Source of the DNA: Paraescarpia echinospica | Taxonomy: Eukaryota; Annelida; Polychaeta; Sabellida; Siboglinidae | Assembly: GCA_020002185.1 (NCBI GenBank) | Contig: CM034531.1 | Span: 78,526,474 to 78,590,473, forward strand | DNA: 64,000 bases | Reading direction: 5' to 3' | Part shown: positions 62,273 through 64,000 of the stretch, piece after piece | How the letters are laid out: every line of letters begins with the position of its first letter | Position numbering within the stretch: the stretch's first letter is position 1 | Program-made: the position numbers and the translations under genes | The notes under the pieces: generated by a model | The model's database searches: none | Seen by the model: only the letters and a program-made list of their open reading frames with translations | What the model was told of the DNA's origin: nothing

Positions 62273-63113
62273 GTAAGTTACAGGACACCAATAGTTTAAT
62301 GTGCACATTTAAATATACATTTGTTTTCAAACACATTTTAATAATAACATCTTGGACATGAAAAACTAGGTTGACTTCTGCACTTGTATATTATACCAGT
62401 GTATCAACACACACATATTAATACACCTTTAAAAAGTATTTAGCATATGGTGATGACTCTGAAATAAATTTATAAAATACATTATTAATTCTTGAAGAAG
62501 GTAGACATACATATTATGAACCTTTGAATACTTGACGAGGAAAATACACTGTTAGAAAATACACCTTATTTTGTCATTTCCAACATTCACCTTGACCATT
62601 AAACCTCAGGCTTAAAATGTCAAACATGAATATGTGTAGTAGTTACACATGGCAGACACTTACATGAATTTGTATACTGAAAACAAAACAAAAAATATAA
62701 ATGCACTTTACTGATTAGCAGAATTTAAATCAGTCTATAATACTGACTAAGATCAAGCATCACTGTAATGTAATTGAACAATTTAAAATTGATGTAATGA
62801 CAATGAACACCCAGTAAAGAAAAATAGTTTAAAATTTTCACCGTTTTGAAAAATAGCATATTCCACTAATGTCTGCATGCTGTATCAACCCACCCCCTTT
62901 CTCCACCCGGTAAACATTGACCGTTCCTAAGATATCAACATGTATTGATGCAGCTGTAGTAGAACATTTCTTGCTGCCTTTTTTGTGAAATGCTGCAGAT
63001 CAAACATTATTTTATATTTACTGATTATGACAATGAACAACTCCATAATTATTTACTCCCAACACTACTATGATGCCTGGTTTTGTTTACAGAATATATG
63101 CTTTTCCTTACAG
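62273..63113. other. Intron-like spacer
   Basis: AT-rich, no recognised feature. Confidence 0.4.
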
Positions 63114-63212
63114 GAGATTGAAGTAGTGTGCTTAGCTCTCCAAGTTAATATGGCATACCGGTTAGTTGTATGTCCAGGATCTCAGACAAGATTCTACAGC
63201 CATGCAATATGA
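63114..63212 (+). CDS. Possible terminal exon
   Basis: CTTTTCCTTACAG is a good acceptor. The frame that follows in phase 0 (E-I-E-V-V-C-L-A-L-Q-V-N-M-A-Y) is open to a TGA at 63,210. Phase agrees with the previous putative exon, but nothing else supports it. Confidence 0.25.
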   Translation, partial: EIEVVCLALQVNMAYRLVVCPGSQTRFYSHAI

Positions 63213-64000
63213 TGCATATTAACAGTTTGTCATGTGAATGTCCACCGACTGATCCCAATTGTGTCGTGAGTTGCATCCGATGGGGTGTACAGATTCCCCA
63301 GTGCCGATGGGGTGTGCACTGGCTTTCAGATCAGTCAGTTAGCTTGACTGACTGGAAATAAATGTAGAATGCAGGTTGCTCGACATAAGAATGTGGTAAC
63401 GCCTGACTAGCTGTGCAATTGGTGTTGGAACAGTGGATGCCAGGGTCTGGCAGATATGGCATGAGTCTTCTGGCAACAACTTTCTACCTATACCAGAGAA
63501 AAAGTGACAATTAGCATGGCTCTGACATGTATAATATTTTTATGACACATTTTTTGATGACACATTTATCAAAAGTTAATAATTCAAGGTATTTGTATTC
63601 AATTCAACTATAACTTTTACCAGTGTCCATGAAAAAATACATGAATTATCCAGCATTGTTACAGTGGTAGGGTTTCGTTGTCTTTGTGTTGCTGTTAGTC
63701 AGTGGCAGCAGCTGAGTTCTTGCAACATACACCAGGCATTTGTTATGTACAATACAAGTTTGTGATGAAGTAATGGTATTGAAAGCCTTTTCACATTTTT
63801 CAGCAATAGTCTGTTGATACACTGACAGCAGCATTTTACTTGTTTAAATTATCTATGTATCATGAGGACTGTTATATATTTTTCATGCCATGTATCATCT
63901 TTCTAAATTATTCTTTTTTGTCACTGTTTTATATTTTCACAAATAATTTACATTGCATTTTCATTTCTCATGATAATTAAACAACACTTGAGTAAGGTTA
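63213..64000. other. Spacer to the window end
   Basis: No supported gene or repeat was seen. Confidence 0.4.

Overview
The window is nuclear DNA of an animal, most probably a marine invertebrate. It has AT-rich spacers, long GT/AC/AT microsatellites, intron-like gene pieces with GT-AG borders, a tRNA-derived SINE and many retrotransposon classes. No bacterial or organellar gene arrangement, rRNA, functional tRNA or CRISPR array was seen. I cannot name the species. Most of the 64 kb is nested mobile DNA; candidate host sequence is limited to short exons near 49.5-53.9 kb and 62-63 kb.

Layout. 1-7.5 kb: spacer with microsatellites. 7.5-8.57 kb: two divergent genes resembling those of Polinton/Maverick-type or adinto-like virus-like elements, cut by a CR1-like LINE (E1, 8.57-12.96 kb, minus) that keeps a 957-codon endonuclease/reverse transcriptase frame and an esterase-type ORF1. 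13.2-15.7 kb: a possible further virus-like fragment and two dispersed repeat families (R-C, R-B). 16.04-22.12 kb: a 6.1 kb minisatellite with higher-order repeats. 22.12-25.97 kb (minus): a Ty3/Gypsy relic with an LTR, SCAN-like Gag plus protease and the end of RNase H, in which integrase and reverse transcriptase are replaced by a coiled-coil segment. 28.3-35.6 kb: two direct copies of repeat R-A, one split by an RTE-type LINE (28.87-31.40 kb). They flank a minus-strand block of broken Gypsy integrase and a zinc-finger/TatD-nuclease pseudogene. 35.6-43.6 kb (minus): a decayed block with a coiled-coil N-terminus, retroviral-type Gag and two Tudor modules. It is split by a complete Gypsy element (38,809-43,315, plus) with 141-bp LTRs and a CTACT target duplication. 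44.3-48.4 kb: SINE body, third R-A copy, decayed LINE, small TIR element. 49.5-52.3 kb: a membrane-protein frame, a 289-bp tandem triplication of an exon from a decayed cysteine-rich gene, and a hairpin. 52.6-64 kb: exon-like pieces of a plus-strand gene (SAP-like motif and others) whose introns hold a tRNA-SINE, an L2/CR1-group LINE with an intact 741-codon frame, and a second decayed CR1-like LINE (E2).

How it fits together. The elements can be ordered by nesting: E1 is in the virus-like element, the Gypsy relic ends in the minisatellite, RTE is in R-A, and the complete Gypsy is in the Gag/Tudor block. Several ordinary retroelement cores sit beside captured-looking modules (coiled coil, Tudor, TatD), and these are the least expected parts. 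Frames given here were judged by eye. Some open frames start at non-ATG codons, so starts are uncertain unless an ATG is stated.
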